Notes: generated by a model from the letters alone, not told the origin. A stretch of 64,000 nt of DNA from Desulfobotulus pelophilus (GCF_026155325.1 NZ_JAPFPW010000004.1:1-64000), one strand, 5' to 3'. Shown: positions 9,361 to 18,555, counted from the first letter of the stretch. Program-made: numbers and translations.

Positions 9361-9501
9361 GGAATTCAGTCCTTTCGCCGACATGCTGCGCAAAGATGCA
9401 TGTTTCTGGCCATGGATAGGAGTGATGACAGCAGTAGCATATTGGTGCCTGCTGTGTGAAATGCGGAGGGAGATTTTCAACTTCCCCGCGTAAGCCTGCA
9501 G

Positions 9502-9540
9502 AGTTCAGTGCAGACCGCAAAGAGTGGTCTGCACTGAGTT
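9502..9540 (-). terminator. Palindrome between the two LPP20 lipoprotein genes
   Basis: A 12-bp perfect inverted repeat (9505-9516 with 9526-9537), extended by wobble pairs, lies just after the stop of the minus-strand gene at 9548-10132. There is no good T-run, so it may act as an attenuator or an mRNA 3'-stabilising hairpin rather than a full terminator. Confidence 0.55.
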
Positions 9541-9547
9541 ATAACGC

Positions 9548-10132
9548 CTAGTTAAAGTCCGTAAATTCTTTTGCAATCATTGCATCGAGCTCGTCATGGG
9601 CTTTTTTTGCCTGGAACTGCTGCCACAGAGCCTGATCATTCTTATAGGATGTCGTCACAGCGTCTCTTGCAGCGGAGCGGACGGATTCGGGATCCACAAC
9701 CATCCATACAAAAAGTTCGCCGTTGGGAGCACGCCACATGGACCGCATTTTGGATCCGGCAAGGGTTTCATTGGCAACCTGACGGGAGACCTGTGAAGAT
9801 ACGCGGTCAACGGTTTCATCGTCACCCATTCCCGTAGCCTGTGTGAAATTTTTTACCATGTTCTGTACTTTGACACTCATCTGGCGTGCAAGCTGATCCC
9901 TTCCGTCGGCCAGGGCTTCATTTCGGGCAAAGGCAAAACCGGCCTTACCGATTCTGGCTGTACCAACGGCGGCCACACCACCTTCCAGTTCAGGATTAAA
10001 AACCCAGCTGGGAGCATCTTTGTACTCATCGGGCATACCCGTATCGGCCACAGGTGTTTCTTTAGGAGCACAGGCAGCCATGAGTGCTGCAATCGCAGCC
10101 AGCATAATCAGTTTTACGAGTTGTTTTTTCAT
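9548..10132 (-). CDS. LPP20-family lipoprotein
   Basis: A 194-aa protein with a classic lipoprotein signal peptide (basic MKKQLVK, hydrophobic run, lipobox LMAAC with Cys21). A GGAGGA ribosome-binding site supports the start. The mature part has the LPP20 pattern: APSWVFNPELEGGVAAVGTA, an alanine-rich helix (EALADGRDQLARQMSVKV), and a final strand NGELFVWMVVD. The last 40 residues form a charged helix. It is probably periplasm-facing on the outer membrane. The shorter paralogue at 8947-9360 lies downstream on the same strand. No enzymatic activity is evident. Confidence 0.85.
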   Translation of the reverse strand: MKKQLVKLIMLAAIAALMAACAPKETPVADTGMPDEYKDAPSWVFNPELEGGVAAVGTARIGKAGFAFARNEALADGRDQLARQMSVKVQNMVKNFTQATGMGDDETVDRVSSQVSRQVANETLAGSKMRSMWRAPNGELFVWMVVDPESVRSAARDAVTTSYKNDQALWQQFQAKKAHDELDAMIAKEFTDFN

Positions 10133-10433
10133 ACAATCCTCCAGTTTTAACGGTTTTATTGTGGTAACATATCGTTATTTTTAAGGATCCGGGAAGAAAA
10201 AATCTTCTGCGGACCGCCAGGGCCGGATAGAATATGAGTCCGCTGTCTGGTTTTAGGTTAAAAAACCACTGGCCTCCTGCTTTTGTATCATACATATATT
10301 TCCGGATGACATATTCATATACCATATCTTTTTTTTTGGAAAGTTTTTACTTGATCCTTTTCAAAGAAGAAAGAGAAGAGTGCCGCGGCGCAAAAAACCT
10401 GATCCAGCTGATAGGGCTGTTATTTGGGCTGTT
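10133..10433. other. Intergenic region upstream of the LPP20 lipoprotein gene
   Basis: About 300 bases between the LPP20 gene start and the 3' end of the transglycosylase gene, both read leftward. It should carry the promoter of the LPP20 gene, and A/T-rich stretches near 10150-10190 and 10280-10350 are candidates, but I cannot assign boxes with confidence. No gene is seen. Confidence 0.45.
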
Positions 10434-11630
10434 TCAGCGTACGGTAAAGTGGGTCTGATATCCTTTATAGCGAGGTGTTACCTTTTTCATGTAATTACGG
10501 GTTTCCTCATAGGGAAGATCTGCAACCAGTTTTGCATAGACCTGTGCCGGTGTCATGGTGTTGATCACCTCGGCCGCACGGCGTATGTTGGTATTGCCTG
10601 TAAAAGCCCGCGCCACATTGCCTGCGCCGGTGTTGTACGCGGCTATACTGCAGTATACCCTGCTTTCAGGATTCTGTATGGACGAAAGATAACGGTAATA
10701 GAGAATGTAAAGGTAGGCGGCACCCATTTTGATGTTGTTGTCCGCATTGTAAAGGTAGGAGGGAGAGAGCAGTTTCTGCTGGCCGTATACCAGCTGGGAA
10801 GCATCTTTGCCAGCGGACTGGGGTACAATCTGCATGAGTCCGTAAGCGGGAACGTGGGATTTTGCCATGGGGTTAAAGGAGCTTTCGCTGTGCATAATGG
10901 CTACCATGAGGGCCGGATCAATCTGACGTTCTCTTGCATACTGAACTATTTCTTTTTCATATGTTCCTGATTTCTCACTGAGCTTTACTTCAGGCAAGGG
11001 GATGGTAAAGCTGTGGATTCTGTTTCCTGCTTCCGGAGCATCCCGTTGGGTCTGTGTGCTTTTCTGGGCCAGCTCACTGACAGCCTTGGCCACTTCACGG
11101 TTTGAAGGAGTGGTGGTGCCCGTGAGGGTCTGGGTAAGGATGGGTTCCGGTTTTACGGTAGCTGTGACGACGTTTTTTGAGGCCTCTACAACCCGCTGTT
11201 CAATATTCTGGGAAAGGGTATCATTTTCAAAGGCTTTAGCTGTTGTGGCCGTGACCAGACTTTTGAGCCGGTCTTCCAGTTCCTTATGTACATCCTGAGC
11301 AGCGCTTTGAATTTCAATGGTGATGGTGTTATTTTCAAAATCCACAAGGGTACGATTTTTCATGTCCCTGCTGTACTCGACCCACTGGGTCGGACTGCTC
11401 AGAATTTCGTCTCCCCAGTGTTTTTTAATTTCATTTCTGTAATTTTCGAATTCTTCCTGAATAATTTTCTGGTACTCTTGGAATTCCTTTCTTATCTGTT
11501 CCTGGTAGGAAACGAAAGCGGTTTGCTGTTGTTTCATGTACTCTTCAAAGGACTGGGCAAGCCCGGCAGATGGAAAAATCAGAAAAGGGGCAAGAACCAG
11601 AGTAAGAATGCGGAAGGTTGCAGTACGCAT
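10434..11630 (-). CDS. Lytic murein transglycosylase, MltC-like (DUF3393 plus SLT domain)
   Basis: From the ATG at 11630 (AAGGAG seven bases upstream) the product is about 398 aa with a signal peptide (MRTATFRILTLVLAPFLIF to SAGLAQ). The N-terminal half is a charged helical region rich in FEEY/QEYQ repeats and WVEYSRDMKNRTLVDFENN, as in the MltC N-terminal domain. The C-terminal half is an SLT domain with the catalytic glutamate in MHSESSFNP, then YGLMQIVP and YCSIAAYNTGAGN. It should cleave peptidoglycan glycan strands in the periplasm. No lipobox is evident, so it may be soluble rather than a lipoprotein like E. coli MltC. An in-frame upstream extension to 11759 lacks a signal and is unlikely. 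Confidence 0.88.
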   Translation of the reverse strand: MRTATFRILTLVLAPFLIFPSAGLAQSFEEYMKQQQTAFVSYQEQIRKEFQEYQKIIQEEFENYRNEIKKHWGDEILSSPTQWVEYSRDMKNRTLVDFENNTITIEIQSAAQDVHKELEDRLKSLVTATTAKAFENDTLSQNIEQRVVEASKNVVTATVKPEPILTQTLTGTTTPSNREVAKAVSELAQKSTQTQRDAPEAGNRIHSFTIPLPEVKLSEKSGTYEKEIVQYARERQIDPALMVAIMHSESSFNPMAKSHVPAYGLMQIVPQSAGKDASQLVYGQQKLLSPSYLYNADNNIKMGAAYLYILYYRYLSSIQNPESRVYCSIAAYNTGAGNVARAFTGNTNIRRAAEVINTMTPAQVYAKLVADLPYEETRNYMKKVTPRYKGYQTHFTVR

Positions 11631-11894
11631 GACAGAACTCCTTGGTTTATGGATCTGTGGAGGAAGGGCTTTTTTTTTATCCTGTAATGTACTACAGGCA
11701 TTATAAGAATAAAAGAGTGGGCATGATACCTGTGTATGAGGGTAGAATGGCCCTGCCAAATGAACAATATGGAATTACATGGTTTTTTTGTACCATTCCG
11801 GAGCCTGTAAAATCCATATAAATTTTCATGTAAGAAAAAAGTGTATAAATAAATGATACTGATCTGGCCTTTCAGCCCAGAGAAAGGAGAAGAA

Positions 11895-12665
11895 ATGTTT
11901 TGGAATCGTTTGGTTTCGTTTTTTTTTGTCTTGTCGGTAATGCTTGCGGGGCCTTTTTTTTTCGCAGGGGCACTTGTCATACGCTTTTTGACCAGGCCTT
12001 TTGATCCCCGTCTGCGTTTTTTGCATCTGTATACCTGTTTCTGGTCAACTTGCCATTACTGGACCATGCCCACATGGAAATTTGTGGTAACAGGTAAAGA
12101 GCATATAGATAAAAAAGCAACCTACGTGGTTGTGTCCAATCATCAGTCCCAGTTGGACATCCTTGCGGCATTCCGCACATTTTTTCATTTTAAGTGGGTA
12201 TCCAAGATAGAGGTTTTCCGGCTCCCTTTCATCGGGTGGAACATGCACCTGAATGAATATATTCCTTTAAAAAGGGGGGATAAGGAGAGTATCCGTGAGA
12301 TGCTTGAAAAATGTCGAAAAACCCTTAAAAAAGGAAATTCTGTTTTTATTTTTCCAGAAGGCACACGCAGTGAGACCGGTATTCTGCGTCCCTTCAAGCT
12401 GGGAGCCTTCCAGCTGGCCCATGAGCTGCAGCTGCCCATTTTGCCCATTGCCATTGATGGTACTCGGGAAGTTCTTCCTAAATACAGCCTCGAGCTGAAA
12501 AGTACCAAACCCATGAATATTCAGATTATGCCCCCTGTGCCCTACGAAAACTTTCAGCATATGAGCGAGGAGGAAACCGCTGCATTTTTCCGCAAGAAGA
12601 TTGGTGCCCATGTCACGGCGCACACGGAGGATACGGAAGAGCCCTCTCTGCTGACAGCGGTCTGA
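11895..12665 (+). CDS. plsC: 1-acyl-sn-glycerol-3-phosphate acyltransferase
   Basis: From the ATG at 11895 (AAAGGAG just upstream) the protein has 256 aa. An N-terminal membrane helix is followed by the acyltransferase motifs: NHQSQLD (HX4D catalytic block), FIPLKRGD-type block as YIPLKRGDKES, FPEGTRS, and PILPIAIDGTRE. It should add the second acyl chain to lysophosphatidate in phospholipid synthesis at the inner membrane. It is transcribed divergently from the transglycosylase and converges on the adenylate cyclase gene with an 18-base gap. Confidence 0.92.
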   Translation: MFWNRLVSFFFVLSVMLAGPFFFAGALVIRFLTRPFDPRLRFLHLYTCFWSTCHYWTMPTWKFVVTGKEHIDKKATYVVVSNHQSQLDILAAFRTFFHFKWVSKIEVFRLPFIGWNMHLNEYIPLKRGDKESIREMLEKCRKTLKKGNSVFIFPEGTRSETGILRPFKLGAFQLAHELQLPILPIAIDGTREVLPKYSLELKSTKPMNIQIMPPVPYENFQHMSEEETAAFFRKKIGAHVTAHTEDTEEPSLLTAV

Positions 12666-12683
12666 CTTGATTTGTTATGGCTG

Positions 12684-14792
12684 TTATTTCTGGTCCAGAA
12701 TCCAGAGGCCTGACCAGGGGGTCGCTGGATCGGCAGAGATCTGTTTGATTTTTTCCATGTATGCCCTGGCCGGAGGATCTGTACTGGCTATCAGCCCGAA
12801 AAAATTTATGGCTTCCGTAAGGTTTCCTGTATAAAACGCATCCAGTCCTCTTCCGAATGTGGCAAAATCACCGGAAGGCAGTTCGGCCCATGCCGGTTCA
12901 AAAATCCGGATGGACCTTTCTTTGCCCACAACCTGCACTCTGGCTATTTCCCTAAGACGGATATGGGAGGAAAGATGGGCAGCCGTGCTTTCGGCGATGA
13001 GGATGCGGGTGCCAAAAACCTTATTCACTCCTTCCAGGCGGGCAGCAAGATTGACGGAATCTCCCAGCATGGTGTAGTCAAATCGTTTGCTGGAACCCAG
13101 GTTGCCCACAACAGCTGGCCCTGTATTGATGCCGATACGCATGCGAACAGGGCGCTCTGTCCATTGCCGGAGGTCTGTAGCCATTGCCTCAAGGCAGTCC
13201 TGGCAGCAGAGGGCGGCTCGCACGGCTCTTTCGGCGTGGTCATGAATGGCCAGAGGAGCATTCCAGAAGGCAATGATGGCGTCTCCTTCGTATTTGTCCA
13301 CCGTTCCTCCGCTTTCCAGAATAATGTCTGTCATGGCGGAGAGATAGTGGTTGAGAAATGAGGTGAGGCTTTCCGGGTCCATGCCTTCGGACAGGGTTGT
13401 AAAGCCTTCCAGATCGGAGAAAAAAATAGATATTTCCTTTTTTTCTCCGCCGAGCCGGAGTTTACCCGGGTTGAGCAGAAGTTCGTCAATCACTGCAGGA
13501 CTTAGATATTGGGAAAAGGCATTTTTGATGAAGCGCTTTTGCTGTCCTTCCGTGGTGTAGTTGATGAAAATGGACGCTGTTACGGCCATGAGCATTCCAG
13601 CCATAAGGGGGGTCAGGGGAAGAATGCTGCCAACTGCGTAAAGGGCCAGACTGATCACTACGGGTAGGGCAAATGATAGCGTGAGGGCGGTTGCAGCCAT
13701 GGCTGTGGCAGGCACGGCCAGCACCAACAGGGAGGCAGCGGCGGAGAGGATGATCACCAGGCTCAAAAAGGGAAGTGTTTTCATATCGTCAAGAAAATCA
13801 TTGGACAGGAAGTTGTCCAGAAATGTGGCATGTACCTCTACTCCGGGATAGGCACCGTCTAGGGGTACAGGAGCCAGATCGTGGAGTCCAGGAGCCGAAT
13901 AACCTATCAGAACATAAGCATCTTTGAGCCGATCAGCTTCAGGCAGATCCGCATCATGCCCTTGCATTTCAAGGATGGCGGAACGGAGAATGGCCCCTGC
14001 CGGTATGGCGGTATGTGTTCGGGATGGGCCCCTGAACCGGAGTCTTGTTTCATGGTTGTGGTTCAGAGGAATGGTCCTCTGGTCAATTATAATTCTTTTT
14101 TCACCGTAGACTATGGAGACTTCCGGGTGAGCTGCCAGCCATGTGGCCAGACCCAGGCTGGGAAAAGCCCTGCCATCAAAAGAGGTGAAGGCCCGCATGT
14201 TTCGGTAAACGCCATCGGCATCGGGGTTGAGGCCCACATTACCGGGTATGCGCCAGCTGGCAGCAAGATTACCGTGGGCCATACTGGCTCTGGTCCTGGC
14301 AGGGGGTTCCTTTCCCTGCAGTAAGGGCGGCTGGGGTAGATCCGGGGGATAGGATGTGGTCGTTCCCGTGGTATGCCCCAGAAACATGGCACCGGCCACG
14401 GGTCCGAAACGCTGGGCTGCCAGGGCCAGGGCCGCGTCATCGTATTCTCCGTAAAAGGAGGGCTCCGTGAAAAGAATATCCATTCCTACGGCTCTGACTC
14501 CTCTGGAATGGCAGAAATCAAGGATGTGAGCCCATATCTCTCTGGGCCATGGCCATGGAAGCTGGCTGTTTTCCCTGGCCCAGTCCAGGCTGTTCTGGTC
14601 CACCAGTATGAGAATGATGCCTGATGTAGAGGGAGCTGGCCCCGCCATGATCCGGGCACGCAGATCAAAGCTTTTCCATTCAATTCCATTGCCAAGACCT
14701 GTGAAAAATAAAAGGCTGGCAAGACCTGTGGCCAGCGATGTTGCCAGCAGGCAGCGGTAGGCAAGCAGGTTGCGGGCCGGGCCTTTTCTCAT
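12684..14792 (-). CDS. CHASE2-domain adenylate cyclase (class III)
   Basis: A 702-aa sensor-enzyme. One membrane helix near residues 12-32 precedes an extracytoplasmic CHASE2 domain (about 40-330, including GIILILVDQNSLDWA and the conserved FTEPSFYGEYDDAALA). Three closely spaced helices (about 340-415) then lead to a class III cyclase domain (about 455-645). Both metal aspartates are present (FFSDLEGFT and KYEGDAIIAFW), as are the adenine-recognising Lys/Asp pair (DKYEGD; TMLGDSVN) and the Asn/Arg transition-state pair in VNLAARL. It should therefore make cAMP in response to an extracytoplasmic signal. A short C-terminal helical tail follows. Confidence 0.92.
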   Translation of the reverse strand: MRKGPARNLLAYRCLLATSLATGLASLLFFTGLGNGIEWKSFDLRARIMAGPAPSTSGIILILVDQNSLDWARENSQLPWPWPREIWAHILDFCHSRGVRAVGMDILFTEPSFYGEYDDAALALAAQRFGPVAGAMFLGHTTGTTTSYPPDLPQPPLLQGKEPPARTRASMAHGNLAASWRIPGNVGLNPDADGVYRNMRAFTSFDGRAFPSLGLATWLAAHPEVSIVYGEKRIIIDQRTIPLNHNHETRLRFRGPSRTHTAIPAGAILRSAILEMQGHDADLPEADRLKDAYVLIGYSAPGLHDLAPVPLDGAYPGVEVHATFLDNFLSNDFLDDMKTLPFLSLVIILSAAASLLVLAVPATAMAATALTLSFALPVVISLALYAVGSILPLTPLMAGMLMAVTASIFINYTTEGQQKRFIKNAFSQYLSPAVIDELLLNPGKLRLGGEKKEISIFFSDLEGFTTLSEGMDPESLTSFLNHYLSAMTDIILESGGTVDKYEGDAIIAFWNAPLAIHDHAERAVRAALCCQDCLEAMATDLRQWTERPVRMRIGINTGPAVVGNLGSSKRFDYTMLGDSVNLAARLEGVNKVFGTRILIAESTAAHLSSHIRLREIARVQVVGKERSIRIFEPAWAELPSGDFATFGRGLDAFYTGNLTEAINFFGLIASTDPPARAYMEKIKQISADPATPWSGLWILDQK

Positions 14793-14806
14793 GGAATTCT
14801 CCTGAA

Positions 14807-15706
14807 TTATACGGCATGCAGTGCTTTGTGAAAACGGGCTTGACGGACTGAGTGTACCGTAATGTTTTTCCCATAAACGCCCATTTGCTGAAGATCCTGA
14901 ATGCGGCTTTCCGGAGACGGATGGGTACTGGCAAAATCCGGTGCACCGGGTTTGAGTCTTTTTCCCATGGCGGCAAGCATGTTGGGAAGTCCGGAAGGAT
15001 CATATCCGCAGGCTCGGAGTATGGCCACGGCCTCCTGATCCGCCTCGCGTTCAAAAGCTCTGGAATAGCCCCTGTTCATCAGTGTGCCCGTAATGTCGCT
15101 GATGGAGCCTCCAAATGCTTCCGTGAGCTCAGCCAGGTGCCCTCCTGCAAAGGCGCCGGCTCCTTCCACGGCAATGGTGGTAAGGGCCGTGGTAAGACGG
15201 GATTTGCGGATGGCCTTGAGCCCGTGTTTTTCAGAAACATGGGCAATTTCATGGGCCAGAACGGCGGCAAGTTCGGTTTCATTGCTGCAGAGGCGGAGCA
15301 TACCCCGGGTGATGAAGATAAAGCCTCCCGGAGCGGCAAAGGCGTTGATTTCATCGGAGTCCAGGATAAGAAAGGAGTATCCTTTATAGACCTCGGGTTT
15401 GGAGGCGAAGCGGGCCAGAGTCTGGCCCAGAAGATTGAGGTAATTGGTAGCCTCCTTGTTTTCCCATGCGTTATAGGAAGAAAGCACCACAGCTCCCACA
15501 CTTCGGCCGATATAGTATTCCTGCTCGGGTGTAATATCCTCAAAGCTTTTGGCAAGGGCGGCGGTACTGCGTTTGATGGCAGCAGCCTGGGACTCTGTAA
15601 TGGTTCCGGAGGCTACACCAAGGGTGGTCCCAACCTCAGATACAGCCCCCATGGTTTGGCAACCTGCCATGGTCAGGCACAGAATCAGACAAAGGATCTG
15701 TTTCAT
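14807..15706 (-). CDS. M48-family zinc metalloprotease lipoprotein
   Basis: A 299-aa protein with a lipoprotein signal (lipobox TMAGC, Cys16) and an M48 peptidase domain. The zinc site HEIAH lies in AVLAHEIAHVSEKHG, and the third ligand region is EREADQEAV. FAAPGGFIFITRGML matches the BepA/LoiP-type group of periplasmic M48 proteases. It lacks the C-terminal TPR domain of BepA, so it is closer to YcaL/LoiP in build. Likely role: outer-membrane or periplasmic protein quality control. Its start overlaps the stop of the SH3-domain gene (ATGA), indicating a two-gene unit. Confidence 0.9.
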   Translation of the reverse strand: MKQILCLILCLTMAGCQTMGAVSEVGTTLGVASGTITESQAAAIKRSTAALAKSFEDITPEQEYYIGRSVGAVVLSSYNAWENKEATNYLNLLGQTLARFASKPEVYKGYSFLILDSDEINAFAAPGGFIFITRGMLRLCSNETELAAVLAHEIAHVSEKHGLKAIRKSRLTTALTTIAVEGAGAFAGGHLAELTEAFGGSISDITGTLMNRGYSRAFEREADQEAVAILRACGYDPSGLPNMLAAMGKRLKPGAPDFASTHPSPESRIQDLQQMGVYGKNITVHSVRQARFHKALHAV

Positions 15707-16182
15707 CGGGCACCTCCGGGAGGATAAATGCCTCCTTGGCTAAGGAAATCCAGAGATTCTTTTGGATCTGTCCGGAAGGTTTCCATTCGGTTGATCCAGG
15801 TATAGTTCAGCTCCTGATTTTCAGCCCGGAAAGCGGCTTCCACTTCGGGGCTGAATCCTTTACCTGCAAGGGCGAGTTCATCTGCACTGACCTGGCCGGA
15901 CAGGGCCTGGCCTGCGGCAAGTTCAATTTTTCGTTCCGTCAGGGCGGAGGCATGAACCCACCCTATTGTCCGTGTACCCGTAACCTGTACCCTGCGCCAG
16001 TCACCTTGCCTTGACAGCTCTTCAACGGTCTGCCCGTACGGGATGTCCCTGATGGATCCTGCGAGAAAGGAGGGCATTTCCCGCAGGGGAGTGCTGCGTA
16101 CCTGAACCTGTAGGCCTGCTGCCGATACACCGCTAAGGGCCAGCAGCAGGCAGGCGAGGATAATTAAGGGAGAGATTCTCAT
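15703..16182 (-). CDS. Secreted SH3-domain protein
   Basis: From the ATG at 16182 (AGGAG six bases upstream) the product is about 159 aa with a signal peptide (MRISPLIILACLLLALSGVS). Residues 25-80 look like a bacterial SH3 domain: VRSTPLREMPSFLAGSI, YGQTVEELSRQGDWRRVQV, TIGWVHASALTERK. The rest is helical and ends in a proline/glycine-rich tail. Bacterial SH3 modules usually bind cell wall or protein peptides in the periplasm. It is translationally coupled to the downstream M48 protease, so it may present or regulate substrates of that protease; this is inference. Confidence 0.8.
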   Translation of the reverse strand: MRISPLIILACLLLALSGVSAAGLQVQVRSTPLREMPSFLAGSIRDIPYGQTVEELSRQGDWRRVQVTGTRTIGWVHASALTERKIELAAGQALSGQVSADELALAGKGFSPEVEAAFRAENQELNYTWINRMETFRTDPKESLDFLSQGGIYPPGGAR

Positions 16183-16299
16183 GTCTGTCTCCTGAAAGGA
16201 AAAGTTGGTGTGGCTTTCCGCCCGGGGCCTGAGCGGAATTCTGATTCGCACCGGTGCCGGTAATCGGCAGGTGCTAAAGTACGTCCCGCAGGTGCCTGT

Positions 16300-17052
16300 T
16301 CATGATGCCCGGACAGGGAGCTGTAGGGACAGAAGCTGTTTCACCTCCGAAGATGTGAGATGGCGCCACTCTCCCGGCATGAGGTGTTGCAGCTCCAGAA
16401 AGGCCAGACGGATGCGGTGCAGCTGCAGAACTTTCGCGTCACAGGCTGCCACCATTTTGCGGATCTGGCGGTTACGGCCTTCTTTCAGGATGATGCGGAA
16501 TCCATTCTGCTTTTCCCGAAAAACCCGGGCCGGCCTGGTTTTTTTCCCCTCAATGATTATGCCTTTTGCCATGAGGGCAAGGGCACGATCACTGAGAACG
16601 GGGGTTGTATGCACCACATACTCTTTTTCATGGTCAAAGGAAGGATGGGAAAGGCAATGGTGCAGGGGACCGTCGTTGGTAAGCAGGACAAGTCCGGTTG
16701 AATCCTTATCCAGGCGGCCCACGGGGAAAATTCGCTGGGGCAGTTTTACGAGATCGGTAACCACCTTTTCACCGGGGTGTTTGCAGGAGCTTACCACGCC
16801 AGCAGGTTTGTTCAGGATGATATACGTCATTCTTTCCCCCCCTCCCACGGCTCTGCCGTCCATCCGGACGCTATCCCCCGGGTCTACACGGGTACCCATT
16901 TCCCGGACAACCCTTCCGTTGACCTCTACCCGTCCGGCATGAATCCGGCGCTCTGCCTCCCGCCGGGAGCAGACCCCGGCGTCTGCCAGAAATTTCTGAA
17001 GTCTTGTTCCTCCCTGAGCGGGAGGGTCTTTTTCAGGAGCGGTAGTCTGCAT
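16300..17052 (-). CDS. 23S rRNA pseudouridine synthase, RluB/RluF family
   Basis: About 250 aa: an N-terminal S4 RNA-binding domain (RLQKFLADAGVCSRREAERR, then VEVNGRVV) and a PseudoU_synth_2 domain with the catalytic aspartate in FPVGRLDKDSTGLVLLTNDG and KEGRNRQIRKM near the end. GRLDKDS is closer to RluF than to RluB, so the target is probably a 23S rRNA helix 74/90-region uridine. The chosen ATG at 17052 overlaps the upstream argJ by 20 bases; a GTG at 17082 in the same frame is an alternative. Neither has a strong ribosome-binding site, so the start is uncertain. Confidence 0.88.
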   Translation of the reverse strand: MQTTAPEKDPPAQGGTRLQKFLADAGVCSRREAERRIHAGRVEVNGRVVREMGTRVDPGDSVRMDGRAVGGGERMTYIILNKPAGVVSSCKHPGEKVVTDLVKLPQRIFPVGRLDKDSTGLVLLTNDGPLHHCLSHPSFDHEKEYVVHTTPVLSDRALALMAKGIIIEGKKTRPARVFREKQNGFRIILKEGRNRQIRKMVAACDAKVLQLHRIRLAFLELQHLMPGEWRHLTSSEVKQLLSLQLPVRAS

Positions 17053-18214
17053 TGATACGCACATAGTCATAGGAAAAATCACAGGTCAGCATGAAGTCCT
17101 GACCTTCTCCGACTCCGAGATCAATGAGGATGGTGAATTTTTTTTGTTTCATCACCGAGGATGCCTTTGCCTCCGCTTCGGGTCCGAGCCAGATGCCGTC
17201 TTTTACCAGCAGGGCATTGTCAAAGGAGAGGGTGATACGGTCGGGGTCGAGCTTTGCACCGGAGCGGCCAACAGCCATGGCCAGACGTCCCCAGTTGGCA
17301 TCCTCACCGAAAAGGGCCGTTTTCACAAGGGGTGAGTTGGCAACGGTTTCAGCTGCTTTCAGGGCGTCTTCGCTGGTTGCCGCACCGGTAACCTCTATCC
17401 GAACCAGCTTGGTGGCTCCCTCACCATCCAGAACTACCTGTGTGGCAAGATCCATGCAAATCTGATTGAGAGCATCGGCAAAGAGTTTTTCATCGTTTTC
17501 CCTGATGCGGACACCGGAGGCGCCCGAGGCCATGAGCAGCACAGTATCATTGGTGCTGGTGTCCCCATCCACAGTAATGCGGTTGAAACTTCGGTTGACA
17601 GCTTCTGTGAGGAGTCGGGAGAGAGCAGCCGGATTCAGGTCTGCGTCGGTCATGATGAAACTCAGCATGGTTGCCATATCCGGACAGATCATGCCAGAGC
17701 CTTTGGCTACTCCGCAGACCGTAACTTCGCCGGATGGCAGTATCAGGGTTTGGGAGGCTGTTTTCCTGACAAGGTCTGTTGTCATGATGGCATGGGCCAG
17801 ATCTTCAAGCCCGTCGTTTCGGAGGGAGGAAGCCAGTTTGGGTACGGCGGGAAGAATCCGGTCCATGGGGAGCTGCTGGCCGATGACACCCGTGGAAGCC
17901 ACCTGTATCAGCTCCGGATCTGTTCCCAGAGCAAAGGCTGCGGCTTCTGCCATGGCTTTGGCATTTTCCATACCCTGACGGCCTGTGGCACAGTTGGCAT
18001 TGCCGGAATTGACAATCAGGGCCTGGCATCGGCCGGATCGGATGTGATCACGGCTGATGCGTACGGGGGCCGCCGTGACCTGATTTCGGGTGAAAACCGC
18101 TGCTGCTGCCGCAGGATGATCACAAGCCAGCATGGCCAGATCCGGCCTGTCTTTGTGTTTGATCCCGGCGCAGACGGCACCGGCACGAAAGCCCTTGCAA
18201 TACATGGATGTCAT
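17033..18214 (-). CDS. argJ: Bifunctional glutamate N-acetyltransferase / ornithine acetyltransferase
   Basis: A 393-aa ArgJ. It transfers acetyl from N-acetylornithine to glutamate and closes the cyclic arginine pathway. The autocleavage region is intact: KGSGMICPDMATMLSFIMTD, where the Thr of MATML becomes the catalytic N-terminus of the beta chain. Other signatures are VNSGNANCATG, TVDGDTSTNDT, and EDANWGRLAMAVGRSGA. The rRNA pseudouridine synthase gene follows on the same strand and overlaps it slightly. Whether it is mono- or bifunctional cannot be read from the sequence. Confidence 0.95.
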   Translation of the reverse strand: MTSMYCKGFRAGAVCAGIKHKDRPDLAMLACDHPAAAAAVFTRNQVTAAPVRISRDHIRSGRCQALIVNSGNANCATGRQGMENAKAMAEAAAFALGTDPELIQVASTGVIGQQLPMDRILPAVPKLASSLRNDGLEDLAHAIMTTDLVRKTASQTLILPSGEVTVCGVAKGSGMICPDMATMLSFIMTDADLNPAALSRLLTEAVNRSFNRITVDGDTSTNDTVLLMASGASGVRIRENDEKLFADALNQICMDLATQVVLDGEGATKLVRIEVTGAATSEDALKAAETVANSPLVKTALFGEDANWGRLAMAVGRSGAKLDPDRITLSFDNALLVKDGIWLGPEAEAKASSVMKQKKFTILIDLGVGEGQDFMLTCDFSYDYVRINADYRS

Positions 18215-18356
18215 AGGGTGTAGTCCTGAAAAAAGTTTTCTTTAAAAAAAGGGAGAAGGATTCCCACAAAGACAAAGCCCCATTGTACTTTATCTTTTCA
18301 GGGGATCAAGGCATAATGCGCGCGTTTGTATAAACTTTTTGAAGACAGGGGGATGG

Positions 18357-18539
18357 ATGGAAACGCTTCTGGTATGTCCTGTGTGTCACAAAGGACGCAT
18401 TCGTGAGCGGCGGAGTTGACGCGAGCTTATTTTTCGCTGCACGGCGTGCGGCGCTGTCTGCCCGGATACCCTTGTCCGGGAGCTGATGGATGATGCCATG
18501 GAGGAACGTCTTGCCCGGATCCCGGTGGACCGCCTCTAG
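18357..18539 (+). CDS. 60-codon zinc-ribbon ORF interrupted by in-frame TGA (selenocysteine candidate or nonsense mutation)
   Basis: Reading from ATG 18357, preceded by AGGGGG, the frame gives METLLVCPVCHKGRIRERRS, then TGA at 18417-18419, then RELIFRCTACGAVCPD and a helical tail ending at TAG 18537. Both halves carry a CxxC pair, as expected for a single zinc ribbon, so the frame is clearly one protein with one internal stop. The TGA falls at the likely beta-hairpin turn, where Gly would be natural (GGA to TGA is one change). Alternatively, a GC-rich 8-bp stem with a GGC loop begins about 15 bases after the TGA, at a distance compatible with a bacterial SECIS. It lies immediately upstream of truA on the same strand. 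Confidence 0.6.
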
Positions 18540-18555
18540 ATGGAGAGCGTGATGG

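Noticed and set aside
10380-10970. 196-codon plus-strand frame opposite the transglycosylase
   Set aside because: The minus strand encodes an SLT domain with its catalytic Glu and a good start signal; the plus frame lacks both.
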